In this document: piece by piece, positions 1 to 12,200 of the stretch
How positions within the stretch are numbered: the stretch's first letter is position 1
Layout: each line of letters starts with the position of its first letter
Assembly (NCBI RefSeq): GCF_918797505.1
Contig: NC_092794.1
Coordinates: 69,167,345-69,231,344, forward strand
Direction of reading: 5' to 3'
DNA from: Bemisia tabaci
Taxonomy: Eukaryota > Arthropoda > Insecta > Hemiptera > Aleyrodidae
Length of the DNA stretch: 64,000 nt
Program-made: the position numbers and the translations under genes
Notes under the pieces: model-generated
The model's input: only the letters and a program-made list of their open reading frames with translations
Database searches by the model: none
What the model was told of the DNA's origin: nothing

Positions 1-480
1 TCCAACAACTTTAGAACCATTCCTTCGTCCGGTTCTACCATTCAAATCTCCCATGATAATGACCTCCCTTGTCCTTCCAACCCTCAGAACCTCGTCGTTG
101 AGTTGCTCAAAGAACTGATCCTTTAGATTGACGGGAGCATCATCATTCACACCATATACTCCTAACAGGGCCACCTTGTGACCATGCAGTGTAAGATGCA
201 TTCTGATGACCCGCTGGTCTACTGCTTCCCAAGTAGTTATAGACGGACGCAAACTTTTCCGGATAAGTATGGCGACTCCTTGCTGTGCGCGTTGATCTTT
301 ACTGACACCACTATAGAACAGATCATAACATCCTAAGTTTTCTGATCCTGTGCCTTTCTTTTTCGTTTCTGTTAACACGGCGACATCTACATTATACTTT
401 TTTACCTTACAACCTCTGTCAATTTATTAGAAATGCCCTGTACATTCCATGTCCCAAAAACCATTGTCCTTTTCCGTAGT
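1..480 (-). pseudogene. LINE endonuclease domain, inverted fragment
   Basis: Read on the minus strand this encodes the start of a LINE apurinic-type endonuclease. From right to left it shows an N-terminal TWNVQGI-like start near 450-480, then the LTETK motif (about 361-372, catalytic Glu), GVAILIR, and IIMGDLNGRTG near the left edge (catalytic Asp/Asn loop). A one-base frameshift near 420 separates TWNVQGI from the rest, so it is dead. It points opposite to the reverse transcriptase piece that starts at 483 and probably belongs to the same insertion. It continues past the left edge of the window. Confidence 0.8.
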
Positions 481-482
481 TT

Positions 483-1247
483 GTGTTTGCTGACGACCAG
501 GTAGTCATAAGTCAAGATCACGATGACGCGGAGTATATGACCCGGAAGTTGGTGGAGGAGTACCGCAAATGGGGCCTCGAGGTAAGTGTCCGTAAGACAA
601 AAAAGATGTCAGTCGGAGGTGCTCAGCAAAGCATAGTCCTGGAGGATGGTCAACGTATAGAAAGTTGCGAACAATACAAGTACCTGGGGGTGAAGCTGAC
701 TTCGGATGGGAAGCTGGATCAGGCCATTCGGGACCGTAATCTTCTAGGAAGGAAAGCCATCGCCATGCTTAATGGGATCCTTTGGGACCAAAGGATTTCC
801 AAAGACAACAAGAAGAGGATTTATAACTCGGTTGTCAAGCCTATTATCACCTATGGCAGTGAAGTGTGGCAGTTGAAGAAGCGGACCCAAGAAATGCTCA
901 AGGCGACCGAGATGGATTTCTGGCGAAGATCGGCTGGAATCTCGAGGAGAGAACGTGTCAGGAATGAACGTGTCCGAGAGATAATGGGCGTTGAGGGGAC
1001 GATTGTGCACGATATCATGACCAGGCAATTGGTATGGTATGGGCATGTGCAGAGAATGGCTGATACCAGGTTGCCGAAGAAGGTGTTGGAGTGGGTCCCC
1101 CCAGGTAGGCGACGGAGAGGGCGTCCAGCCAAACGGTGGGTAGAGGGCATCCATGAAGAGATGGAGAGATGCCACCTTCCGGAGGATCTCTACCATGACA
1201 GATTCCTGTGGAGAATAGGCGTCGCAGAGCGCCCTAGCGCGCCGTAA
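483..1247 (+). CDS. LINE reverse transcriptase, C-terminal part (truncated)
   Basis: An uninterrupted 254-codon frame opens directly at the FADD catalytic motif of a non-LTR reverse transcriptase (FADDQVVI), followed by the thumb region (YKYLGVKL, RKAIAML) and the common LINE C-terminus with WYGHVQRM and a PPGRRRRGRP basic stretch, ending in TAA at 1245-1247. The fingers and the rest of the palm are absent, so it cannot make a working enzyme. The tail after the stop carries short CATA repeats and A-rich sequence (1255-1282). The clade looks RTE/CR1-like, but that is a guess from the C-terminus. The open frame suggests a fairly recent insertion. Confidence 0.8.
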   Translation: MFADDQVVISQDHDDAEYMTRKLVEEYRKWGLEVSVRKTKKMSVGGAQQSIVLEDGQRIESCEQYKYLGVKLTSDGKLDQAIRDRNLLGRKAIAMLNGILWDQRISKDNKKRIYNSVVKPIITYGSEVWQLKKRTQEMLKATEMDFWRRSAGISRRERVRNERVREIMGVEGTIVHDIMTRQLVWYGHVQRMADTRLPKKVLEWVPPGRRRRGRPAKRWVEGIHEEMERCHLPEDLYHDRFLWRIGVAERPSAP

Positions 1248-1282
1248 AAGCGGCTCATACATACATACAAAAGAAAACACAT

Positions 1283-1480
1283 ATTTTTAGCAAGAATTCG
1301 GCAGTTACTAGCAAGAATCTTAGACTTTTCAGGGAGAATTTTTGGATTTTCAGTGAGAATTTTAGGATTTTTAGCGAGAATTTTTAGTTTTTCAGCAAGA
1401 ATTCGAGAAGTGCGGTAAAATTTTAGCAAGAATTTGGCAGTTTTTAGTGAGAATTCGGCAGTTTTAGCCAGAATTTGGGT
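1283..1480 (+). repeat. Minisatellite, about 20-25 bp unit
   Basis: Eight or so imperfect copies of a unit resembling TTTTAGCAAGAATTCGGCAG, with varying spacers (TTTTCAG, GGATTTT). It starts immediately after the LINE tail. No coding meaning: the minus-strand open frame here is just the repeat read through. Confidence 0.75.
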
Positions 1481-1553
1481 CATTATAAATAATTAGAAAA
1501 TGGGGTCTCTATCCATGGATGAGAGGCCTAGTACATTTTAAAGCACTCAAAGA

Positions 1554-2000
1554 ATAGACCACTAGACTTGTTACTATTACAAGCATTCTCACGTATGGTT
1601 CCTCTTCAAAATTTCATGTAAAAACGATCTGTGCAACGAAAATTACCGACATTAACTCCTAAACTTGATACTAATGTTTTTATACATCACTGATTACAAA
1701 AAAATTGAATTTCCTGCTAACAAGAAACACCAGCATATTCATGAATCAAATTATGCTCTACAACAATTTTGGCAAGTCTCCCAAGGAGCAGTGTTCCTTC
1801 CCACCCGAGGTTTTTTATAGCGTAAAAAAGTATAACAGCTGAACCGAAGCACCAAGATTGAGGTGGCCATATGTTCATACCACAGAGACTGTTATAATAA
1901 CGTAAAAGTGAAATTTAACTCTAGCTGATGATGGTTTTCTCTTTTAGGAGGAGGTTTGAACTCATGCTTCAAAAAACGTTAATATCATAGCTATGCAATT
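1554..2000 (-). mobile_element. TIR element, copy 1 (right end degraded)
   Basis: The left end (GACCACTAGAC...ACAAGCATTCT) matches the terminal inverted repeat of the element at 56506-57060. The interior at about 1740-1910 matches that element in reverse orientation, so this is a second, more diverged copy inserted the other way round. Its right terminal repeat is not recognisable beyond the stretch near 1950-1990 that matches the partner's subterminal region. Confidence 0.55.
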
Positions 2001-2598
2001 TATCGAATGTTAATCGTAATTGCAATTAATTTGTCAATCATAATCGTTTTTGTATTGAAAAATGAATTAGGATTATTTCAATTAATTTGACTTTATGACA
2101 TTTTGAACTTCCTGCCTAGTTCGTTCAAATTTGCATCTCTAGTTGAATTTCAATATTATTTGGTATGACGTCTCTTACGGCTACCCAAGCACAATGAGCT
2201 TTTGAAATCAAACTTTCTGTGTGCTAATCTCGAGAAAATCAGAACTACAAAGTGAGTTTTTCAGCATTTTCTCACGCAATATGAACCTAGTTGCAACTTT
2301 GCAACATCTGATTGATGATTTAGGAGAGCTTTTGCCTCCTTGCAGGCCCAAAAAATAAGACAGACTATAAGAATCAAATGTCCTTGATTGATAAGAGTGT
2401 GCGGTGCAGCTTCCACATCCCCTTCAAAAAATGCGTGTACATATCAAAGCCGAAAAATTCACTTTTCAGTCCTGCTTTTGTTGTCATTGACACTTAATAA
2501 GTTAGATTTTAAAGGATAACTGTGCCATGAAAACTGTAAGGAACATATGAAAACTCGCTGAAATTTGGCTAGCGCCAAATAGCTTGGTATTCTGTAGG
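2001..2598. other. Non-coding, nothing recognised
   Basis: AT-rich sequence between two small transposons. I see no exon, RNA gene or further repeat here. If the REV3L start lies to the left, this is intron. Confidence 0.4.
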
Positions 2599-2600
2599 TA

Positions 2601-2748
2601 CAGTAAGACCTCAAATTATCGGATTGCGATTTAAGGGATCGATCCTCCGGTCCCTTTAGGGGGACAGACTAGCGCGATTTTGCGGATTCCGCAATTTAAC
2701 GGATTTGGCCTCTGGTCCCGTGAAATCCGATAAATTGAGGTCTTACTG
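2601..2748. mobile_element. Tc1/mariner-type MITE, TA target duplication
   Basis: A 148-bp element with about 26-bp terminal inverted repeats that begin CAGTAAGACCTCAA and end TTGAGGTCTTACTG, flanked on both sides by TA (2599-2600 and 2749-2750). TA duplication and a CAGT start are typical of Tc1/mariner-type elements. It has no coding capacity and must have been moved by a transposase from elsewhere. Confidence 0.8.
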
Positions 2749-3214
2749 TAGTCCTGTAATCATGAACGAGGTGATTTCATTTTTGTCATATTGAGCAGTT
2801 ATTGGCCCCATTTGTTTACAAAAGGCCTCAATTCAATGTCAAGAGTTAGATAAATCCAAGTTCGTCCCTAGTTTAGGATGGACATGTAACTGACCCAAAA
2901 AATGCAAGCTGTGTTCTTACCAGTTTTTAGGCTATACTCATGTTTTAGCGTTTTTCTCTTGCACTTGATCATTGAATAGGGCTGAGGGGTCGTGGTTTCG
3001 TATAACCTGTACTTTCAGATCAATTTTTCTCGGAGCTACCAAAGACTGGCTTATGTCTTGCCTTTTTCAAATTACACTGTGTTCTTCGAATTTTGTATTT
3101 ACACCTCTGTATGTAGGATATTTTTGTATAAGTATTATGTAAATTTATTTTTTCTAAATTTTTGACCTTGAATATAGGAAAGAGGCAGTCAGATCTTCTT
3201 TTTTCTTTTCCTAG

Positions 3215-6200
3215 GAGCCATCTCTGACGTCATTGTCTGCCAACTATCCTGCGGAAACTCCGTGCAATGCTGATTTATTGAGTGCCTCTTATCTGGAGCC
3301 AGTTGTTTGTTCACAGTCAAAAAATTCAAGTACTATAGGAACTAGTGTGTCTCCGGAAGAAACAATAGTTGATGAGGACATTGTTTTTCATTTGACCCAA
3401 CAGAATGCCTCTGACCTCATTTCTAACAGTTTTAACATGAGTAAGTAATTGAAAAAAATCTTGATCCCACCTCAATTCCTAGCTAAATCTATATTTTGCT
3501 CCAACAAATATATTGCTATATTTTGCTCTTTTGAGTCAAGTGATCCAAAAATTTTGTAGTGATTCACATTTTAAATTCTGTATTTTCGGCTATAACTAAT
3601 TTACTAAAATGGCCTGTATTTTTTTTTTTTTTTTTTAAATTGTTCCAAAAAAAATTTGTCACTCTCTAAAAATTGTTCCATAAATTTTTTTTTCGAAATC
3701 AGCAGTTCAAAAGATAGGTAATTGGGAAAGAGGTAGTTAACTTCAAGAAGTTTTTTTGTACTTTTTTCCTTTGCACGTATACTTTTTTATTCAGTCGTAA
3801 TGTTTGTCAGAGTCACCAAGGTCTATATTCAAGGGTTTGAAAAGAAATCTGATCGGTGAGGAAATGTTTGGCCAAATCGACACCGAAAAAATCTTTGAGC
3901 ATAATTCTGATGATTTATTGATCTTTTCGGCATGAATCATGAGGGAAAAAAAAAATCATTTCGACAAATTTGGGGAAGTGATGAAACTTTTAGGAAGTAT
4001 GTGAAGACAAAAACCCAGATCCCATGAAACATCTGGCCAAATGATACTCTCTGTACCCCTGGTTTGTTGAAATTTTGTGTTTGTTGACTGAACAAGACAA
4101 AACTAAGGTGACAGAAAGTTATTTGATCGGTGGGCTTTTTTGGTTGTCTTCTTTATTGTGACTCTATCGTGTGAAATTTGATAATGAGCTTTTGGCAAAA
4201 GTGAATAGCTTTCCATCATTCCACCAAACGTAGATGTAACAACTAAATTCTTTCTTGGTCTGTCTTTTCTGCTCGACAAACACAAAATTTCAACAATCAA
4301 CTCACTGCATTGTTTCTGTGGCGCAGATGCTCTTTGCCCTTCTTCCTCAGGGCCATGCCTCCAGCATTATTTGTATGCAGAAAAGGAGCAAAATAAGCAA
4401 AGGGAACAAGCCTTTTGGCTAGCCACTTTATGAAAACAAAACGCTTTAAATGACTGGTGTATACTTAAGTAAGTTTCAGAGTGACATGTAATCCACTTAG
4501 ATTTGATAAAGGTTTAAGATATTATAAAATTGTTCTCTTACTTTTCACAGTCAATACGCAAGATGCAGTTGTTTTGGAGACGCTTGAAAGTTTGGCTCGG
4601 GATCAAGAGACAGGTGAATCTTCTCACCTGAATGTCTCTTACAGCCAGCCAGTTTCTGGTAAAGCTCAAGATGTAGAGCTGATCAGCATGAAAGTGGACG
4701 ATGACAGCATACTTGGCACGCAGACGATAGGATGTATTCAAGCCAACGATCTGAATGAAGACATCCACGAAGATCTAAGAAATGTTTTCAACAATGCTGC
4801 CGTAGAGGAAACCAGTCCACCAAGAGAATCTCTCACTGATGTCAGCCAAGAAGGAGTGCTAGAACCTCCGCATGAAAAAATTCACAGTCTAACCCAAGTT
4901 GCACAGAAGATTTATGATACTGAGGATTCTTCTGTTCCATCTGAAAATCAATCTTTCCAGTGTGAAAATTCAATGTAAGTACTTTAGTCACTCTCTCACT
5001 TTCCTAAACTTCTTTAATAATCTCTCATGAATAGAGTTGTGTAAACCTTGAAATTGTTATTGGAACGGAACCTTTAACTTTTTTTGCTTTTAAAGATTTT
5101 TATTTACTCAGATTCTATTAATTATTTGAAAATTGATTATTAAAAGCAGGTAATACAGTTTGCTAATTTAATATACCAGTTAACTTTCTATGGAATGAAT
5201 TAATTTTGGATCTCAGATTCCTGGGGACACTAATCCATTTTGTAGCTTGCATGAAAGAAAATAGAGTACCAATTTTTTTTTCCAAAATTTTAACGTTAAG
5301 GGAATCAATTTTTCAAAAAAAGAAAAATAATAATAAAATTTTGCAAAATCATGGCACAGGGGAAAGATTCAATTTTTAAAAACCCTGAAAATATGTTGTT
5401 ACGAATTCGCATCGCTATGCCATAGAGGGTTAATCTACCGATGTCCACCAAAATTCAGTCTTGTACTGGTACTCATTAGAGCAAAAAAATTTTTGACCGA
5501 TGAAAATGTTTGGAATTTCTTGGCTTTACCTATTTTCCCCTCAAAATGGTGTGGACCCAGAACCATTTCTCTACCTTGTTACATACAGTTTGGGCCATTT
5601 TTTAGTGTTTTTTCTTGTTAATCCATCAAGTAAGCTCTAATTTTTGAAGCTGTATTTGAAGACCTGAGACAGTATCAACATTTTTTTAGACATTATATGC
5701 TGTCCCAAAAGACTTTTGGTGTATTTTTTTCCCCAATTATCTTTAACAGTTACGAATAAACCAAGTAAATGTCATCCAATAAATTTAATGGTGCTACCGG
5801 AAGAAGGTTTGTAAAGTGGACCTCAAAGTCACCCACCATACGGGTGACTGGGGGTGCAGGGGAAACCCCCTGCCTAGTCGTGAAGGCTTGCCCTGAGTAT
5901 TTAGTTTATGAATATGAATAATGATCCAAAATTGTGCAGGTATTCGTAATACTGGCAAATTTTTCGCTTAATACTGCATGCGCGTCCAAAAAACCATGAG
6001 TTTGAGCAGCACTCACAAAATTTCTCTAGTCCACAGAGAATCACAAGCACCCACCCCACTGGAAACTGCAAGTAGCTACAAGTGTCCGCCTATTCACGTA
6101 AAACGCTGCAAAAAAGGTTTTGAGTCTTTGAACAATTTTACAATTGAGCTGACCCCAAACTCGCCCTCCGTTAGAAGGTTTGCACAGCCCCATTGATAAA

Positions 6201-9200
6201 TAAGTTTTTAAGCCACATGCACTGTTGGCAACAGCTCAACTATTTTTTTTTTTTTTTTTTTAAATAATTACCATTTATATTAACTTCTTGTGCTCTTTAC
6301 AGGTCAAGAGATGGAAGTCAAAAGACTGTCAGTAGTGGAAACATTCCTCAAGTAGATGGTGCACATGACTGTTTGGATGTAGTCTCGCCTTCTGAGAAAG
6401 TTTTGGTGAAAAAGCACCAACAAGATGTGTTGAAGGAATGCAAGGATGCTTTCAATCGTTATGTATTCTCTCCCGAAAATAACTACAACTCAGTTTGCTC
6501 ACCTTTCCACACCTTAGGTAGCAGTAGTAAACTTGGCTGTCTCTCTAGCAACAAAAAACGAATGCCAAAAAGAAGCAAACCAAAGCGAAGACGTAACAAA
6601 TCACTGCCTCGTAATATACTAAAGAATCTCTCTTCTGAAAGCGAAGATTGTGGGAATGATGACTCGACCAGTGTTTGCTCATCAAGTACTACTGAGTTGC
6701 AAAGTCATAACCATGTAACTCATGTGATACCTAGGAGTGTAATTATGGATATCATCGGAGCCTCTGAACCAACAGCTTCAATATCTGAAAATCCTGAAAG
6801 CTTTGAAGATTGTGCTGTTGTTTTAGAACCCTTTGATAGTTTAATGGACGTGAATGATGACAGATCTGATGGATGGTTCTTTGAAAGTTTTGAAGACTTC
6901 TATAAAAGTGAAGGAGGAAATGACTGCTCCATAGTTGCATCAAATCCACAAAAGAAATATCCCCATTGGCCTAAAAATGAAAGGAATTGTGATCATGCTG
7001 AAGCTTTTAACCAGGCAAATGCTACCTTACAATGTTTTGTCAACTTGTCTCTTAACAATTTATGTCAAGAAAATAGTGCAGGATTTCAAACCATGCAAAG
7101 TAGAAAGGAATTAAAACCAGTCTCAGAAATTTTCACTCCCATAAATTTCTCAAGGTATGTTGTAATTCATTTGATTTTTTTTATATTTGAGCATTTCAAA
7201 AACAATGAATGTGATTTATTTTCATGCGCACAGTTTTAACCCATTGACTTATGATTTAATTTGACCCTGCCGGGCCAGGAATTACGATTTAATTTGGCGA
7301 AAATCAGCAACTTTCAACACTTCAAAATAATCCAGAAATTATTTCTCAAAGGGTGAAAATTGACAAAATAAGCATTCACAATACAACGTTTGAGAAAAAT
7401 GGTGAAAACTTTGAACACATTGATTTTTTTATGTGGTTTGTAGCTGTCAAAATCGCAAAATCAGTGAAAATCAGAAAATTTTGAGGTTATCTAAAAGACT
7501 CAGACCTTTGCGATTGCGGACTATATGGTGACTTAAACCATATACTATTTGAATGCCAAAATCTAATAAATCGAGATATACTGATCCAAAAGCTAATCGA
7601 AAATAACTACTCCCCTCCATTTAACGTCTCATATATTCTCCACACTCCGGATCCCAAGATATATAAAATCATCGCTAATTTCTTAAGAGATAATAATATA
7701 AATCTATAACAAAAAAAAAAAAAATAAAAATTATTTTAAAAAAAAAAAAGTAAATAAAAAAAAAAATAAATAACCAGTTTTTAAGTAACAATCAACTATA
7801 TTAGTTATTTTGTAGGAGCTAATCTCTATTTTCCACCATATCCACAGTCCCAATCATACCTCCATATGTTCACTTTGTATGTTCTCCAGGGCCCAGTTTT
7901 CCCTGGTATAGGAGTCGCTTAGAAGGGTCTCTAAGCGTGAAGATGGTGATGTTAGAATAAACTAAATACCTTACCTTTCTATTAACCTCCTTTCCCACTC
8001 ATGTTCATTAAATTCTAATTTGTTATCCTGTCTATAGATGGCTGTAGGTTCCTCTCTTGGAATATAAGCCAATAAACCATCAGAAGAAGAAGAAGAAGAA
8101 GAATTTTGAGGTTATTTCATGTGCAAACGCACAGTAATTTGAAAATACCGTAACAAAACAAGAAATTACCGTACACAATAAGTCATAGGGTGGCCACACT
8201 ACTCATATAAACATTGATGAGAACGCAATCTACCGGAGAATTGCCGAAATAACGCAAACAATCAGTGGACGGCTCTGAGCCGTCATTTCAGAGCTGGCCC
8301 AGCGCTGCGATGACGGCTGGGAGCCGTCATTGTAAGTCAATGGGCTAAGTGTCAAACCTTTTTCATCTTTACCATAAACCTAAAACATAATGAACCCAGT
8401 TACTGAGGATTAGTGATTTCTAGAGAATCATGAATTCTAATAAAGCAAAAAAGGGAAACCAAGTATAATGAATTTATGATCCGCATGTTGTAGCTCACTT
8501 CTATAAACAAAAAGTCAAAGCTCATGTCTCCCATGCGTATGTAATGAAGCAGAATGTTTTGTAATGTATTCATCAAATTTTCTTTTGATAACAGTAAGAT
8601 TTTTTTCTCTCGTTTTCACTTGACAATCTGGAATAAAGAATACATTTATCTATTAGCGAATATTACTTATGAAATTTAAATGACAGGAAAGTTGAAATCT
8701 CTTTTCTGCAAGGTTTTGTTATGGCAAATCCTCCTTAATGTGTGCACGGAAGCTAAAATCAATCAGAAACACCCAAGATTAACCGTTGACTTATGCATGT
8801 TGGCATGCACTTCCAACCACACAAATTGATAAAACCACAAAGTATGGTTAGTTTCATGTTCTAGTCCTTTTGCATGAGGTCGGTTCAATTCTTTAGAAAA
8901 TCGAACAAGTGTGGGACTAACTGGCTCTCTCCCATTAAAGTAACTAGTAATTTTTAATTCAAGCTTCCACCAATTAATTTTGGCTCAACGGCATGCTGAA
9001 TTTTCTCTTGTACTTTCCTTTTTTTCAATCATATATTTGGCATCTATTTTGTTATGATTGCAGGGATGTTGTGAAGGATAGCTTTTCGGCAACTTTGTCT
9101 CCATCATTTGAGGCTCCCAACTTAGAAACTGAAAACTTTCCACAGATCATACCTAACAGTAAGTATCTTCTAGGCTTTTTTTATCAGGCTTTGGCTGATT

Positions 9201-12200
9201 TCTTTTATCCTTTTAGTTACCAGGGTTGCCACAGTCAGGGAAAACAACGAAAAAGTCAGGGAAATTAAGTCACCTTCATTTGCTTTCTAAAATAGGTTTG
9301 ATCCTTTGAACAACTGTGCAAATGATCTAAAATTACATACATCTTTTTAACAATCTAGCGTATTTTCAATTGTCAGAATTTTACAAAAATGTGACAGGGA
9401 ATTCAGAGAAATGGCAGGGAGTTTCAGTTTCTAAATGGATCATTTGTGCTGGTCAAAAAATCGTGTTTTGATGCGTGACTCTTGTAGATTAGCTAAAAAT
9501 GATAAAATCTGTCCGAACAGCGGCTTCCTTTGTTCAATTTTAAGAGGGATATCGCGCTTTGAAAAGTCGGATTTTTTATGTCAACCTCTGCGGAAGTGAC
9601 ACCCTTTGTTTCTTCTTCTTTTGTTTAATCAGTGACGAAGAGGGCGCAACGCGAAACTTTAATGACATTAATCATAAATAACTGGTGAACTGGTGAACTG
9701 GTGAACTGACTGACTGCCTAGTCCCTTCGCGTCAAATGCGTTATCTCCTGATAAGAAGATCCTCAAAGTGCGAATCCATCTGTTTCTTGAGTTTTTTTAT
9801 GTTTAATATCGTTGAAGTTTTGCGTTGTGCCAACTTCACTGCATCACTGCTTGAACAAAAGAGGAAGAAACCAAGGGTGTCACTTCCGCAGAGGATGACG
9901 TCAGAAACCTGTCCTTTCAAAGTGCGATATCTCTCTTAAAATTGAACTTAGGAAATCGTTGGTTAGGCAGATCACATTATTTTTAGCTAATCTATAAGAA
10001 TCAAGCATCAAAATCCGATTTTTTAACCAGTGCAACTGACCCATTCTGTGGCAACCCCAAGTTACCTTAATAGTGTATTTTTCAAAGGACTTATTTTATA
10101 ATTTAATGATTCGTTAAACTTTAGGTTAACCTTGATGGGAACTTTTTTAGTTTCTCCTCCAAAACTTAAAAACCTTTTTCTTTCAAAACTTTTTATTATC
10201 ACAGAAGACGCAAAATTCCATAATTCCTGGTCCTCTAGGTAATCTGTATTATCTAATGTTACTTTGTCTCTTTATACCTTTTTAAATTGAATGCATAGAG
10301 ATATATACAAGGCATACATTTCTTGTGGTAGAATATTTTGATTTCCAATTTTGTCAAACGAAAAAAAAAAAAAAAGTTTGCTCCCTCTCTGTTTTTGATG
10401 AATACCTAGGAGGAGAATTTGGCTGAAATAAAAATTATTACAGAAAAACCTAGCAAAATAAGGTAACTATCTAGGCTGTCTATATCTGAATGTTTGGACA
10501 GTGCTGTCAAATCCGAAGCTAGTGCATACAATGATTGTTGCAGCGTAACAGACGTATGTCTACAGTTGAAAAACACTTCTCTGTTTTACGTCACACACAC
10601 AAAATCTCTGATAAAGTTTCTTTTTTTGAAGAAAATTAATGAAAACTTCTTGAATTTATCTGCAAATATACATATTTGAATGCAAAAGAAGAAAAATCAT
10701 AGACAATTTTAAGAAAAACTGATAATCAATATTCTTTTAAAAAATGGAAAATGAGCGGAGGTTTGCAACATCGCGATCTTAAAATACCTATTTCTTAATT
10801 ATAACCCAATACCGTCAGCATATTTAATGATGACAGATTTCTTTGTTTCTAGAAGACCTCACTACTCTTTTAAACAAGGGTTATTTTAATTTCTTTGTTT
10901 TTTTTTTTTTTTTTTCCTGTAGATGAAGTCAAGGTAATTGTCACTGCAGATGTTCACTGTGTGGGGAGCAAGCCAGCTCTTACTTCTTCAAGAGGAAAGG
11001 GAAAAAGTGTGCCTAGTAGACTTAAAAAATTCCAAGCAGAATTTCTAGGAGCTTTATCATCTACCAGTAAAGATGCCGAGCTATATGAAATAACCGCAGC
11101 ACCATTAGAACCCAATAAGTCTCCCACTTGTAAAACAGTCATCCCACTGATGAGAAAAAAACCAAGAAAGCGCAAAAATGTTTACAGGGAAAAGAAAAAG
11201 AAGAAGAAGATTCACCCGAATAGAAGAAACTTAGTATCTAAGAAATGTTTTGATGTGGTCCTGCCACATGATCTAATTGAAAAGACGCCATGGGTGAGGG
11301 ACCCAAATTCAAGATCCTGCGAAAAAATGCTTCACGAAGTTTCCTTATGCACTAAAGAAGAAGAGTCATTTAGTCCTACAGCTCTAGAAAAATCATTAAA
11401 CTCAAACAAGGGGCTAAGATCATCTTCTACTTACGAGAAATCTGGAACTTCCCTCTCTACTGCTTCGAATATCTTACCACCAGAAGGAGATGAGACGAGT
11501 GTATTTTCTTTGAAGGATGCCTCTGGAAATTCTCTCTCTAAAACCTCAGATTTCCTATTACAGGAAAAGAACACCAATGACAAAACCACTGTCAATTTTA
11601 TCCCTCTAGAAGGAGAGAATACTCAGCCAGAGCAATTTAAACCACTCACTCAAAACCCTTCCTCAACAGTAGAGAATGAAATGCAACATTCTTTCGCTGA
11701 GGCTCAGGTAGAAAAATACGGTCTAAGAAAGTGTAGTGTCAGACTTGAAAGATTACCAAGTCGACTCTCAGCGGAAAACTCTAAGTGCAATTCAGAAGTT
11801 TGTTTATCCGAACAGGAGTTATTTTCAAAAACTCTGTGTCCATTGAAAACATTGGACTTCAAATCTGTTAACCTACCAGAAAGTATCTCGAATGCCCGGA
11901 TGTTGGTGTCTCAAAAAGTGATGGAGCGTTCTCTGAATGTCGAATTAAAAACTTCTCAAACTGAAAATACAGCTGAAGAAAAGGGTAAAATAGAAAGTTC
12001 TAATCACAGCAACGCTTGGAATAATGAGGAGTCCAGCACAAAAGCTATCTCTAACCTAAATATTAGCCCCCTGAGTTTTTCGGCTGACCTTAATGAAAGC
12101 AACGTCACACCAAAGATATTGATAAACAACAGAACAGAGTTGCAAAGTGTTCAACATCCATCTCCTATTGAAGCATCTGAATTTGAAATTTCTTTCTCCA

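Larger units (their letters stand above)
7240..8344. mobile_element. piggyBac-like MITE split by a LINE
   Basis: Termini are CCCATTGACTTA at 7240 and TAAGTCAATGGG ending at 8344. The left flank is TTAA (7236-7239); the right flank is CTAA (8345-8348), one substitution from TTAA. TTAA targets with CCC/GGG ends are the hallmark of piggyBac elements. Removing the LINE at 7491-8101 and one target copy leaves about 480 bp with no coding capacity. The right subterminal part (8268-8327) contains hairpin-forming CGGCTC/GAGCCG and GACGGC repeats. It lies in the REV3L intron after the exon ending at 7154. Confidence 0.7.

Noticed and set aside
10494..10679. 61-codon open frame upstream of the large REV3L exon
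   Set aside because: It lies in a dispersed repeat and does not join any REV3L exon in phase.
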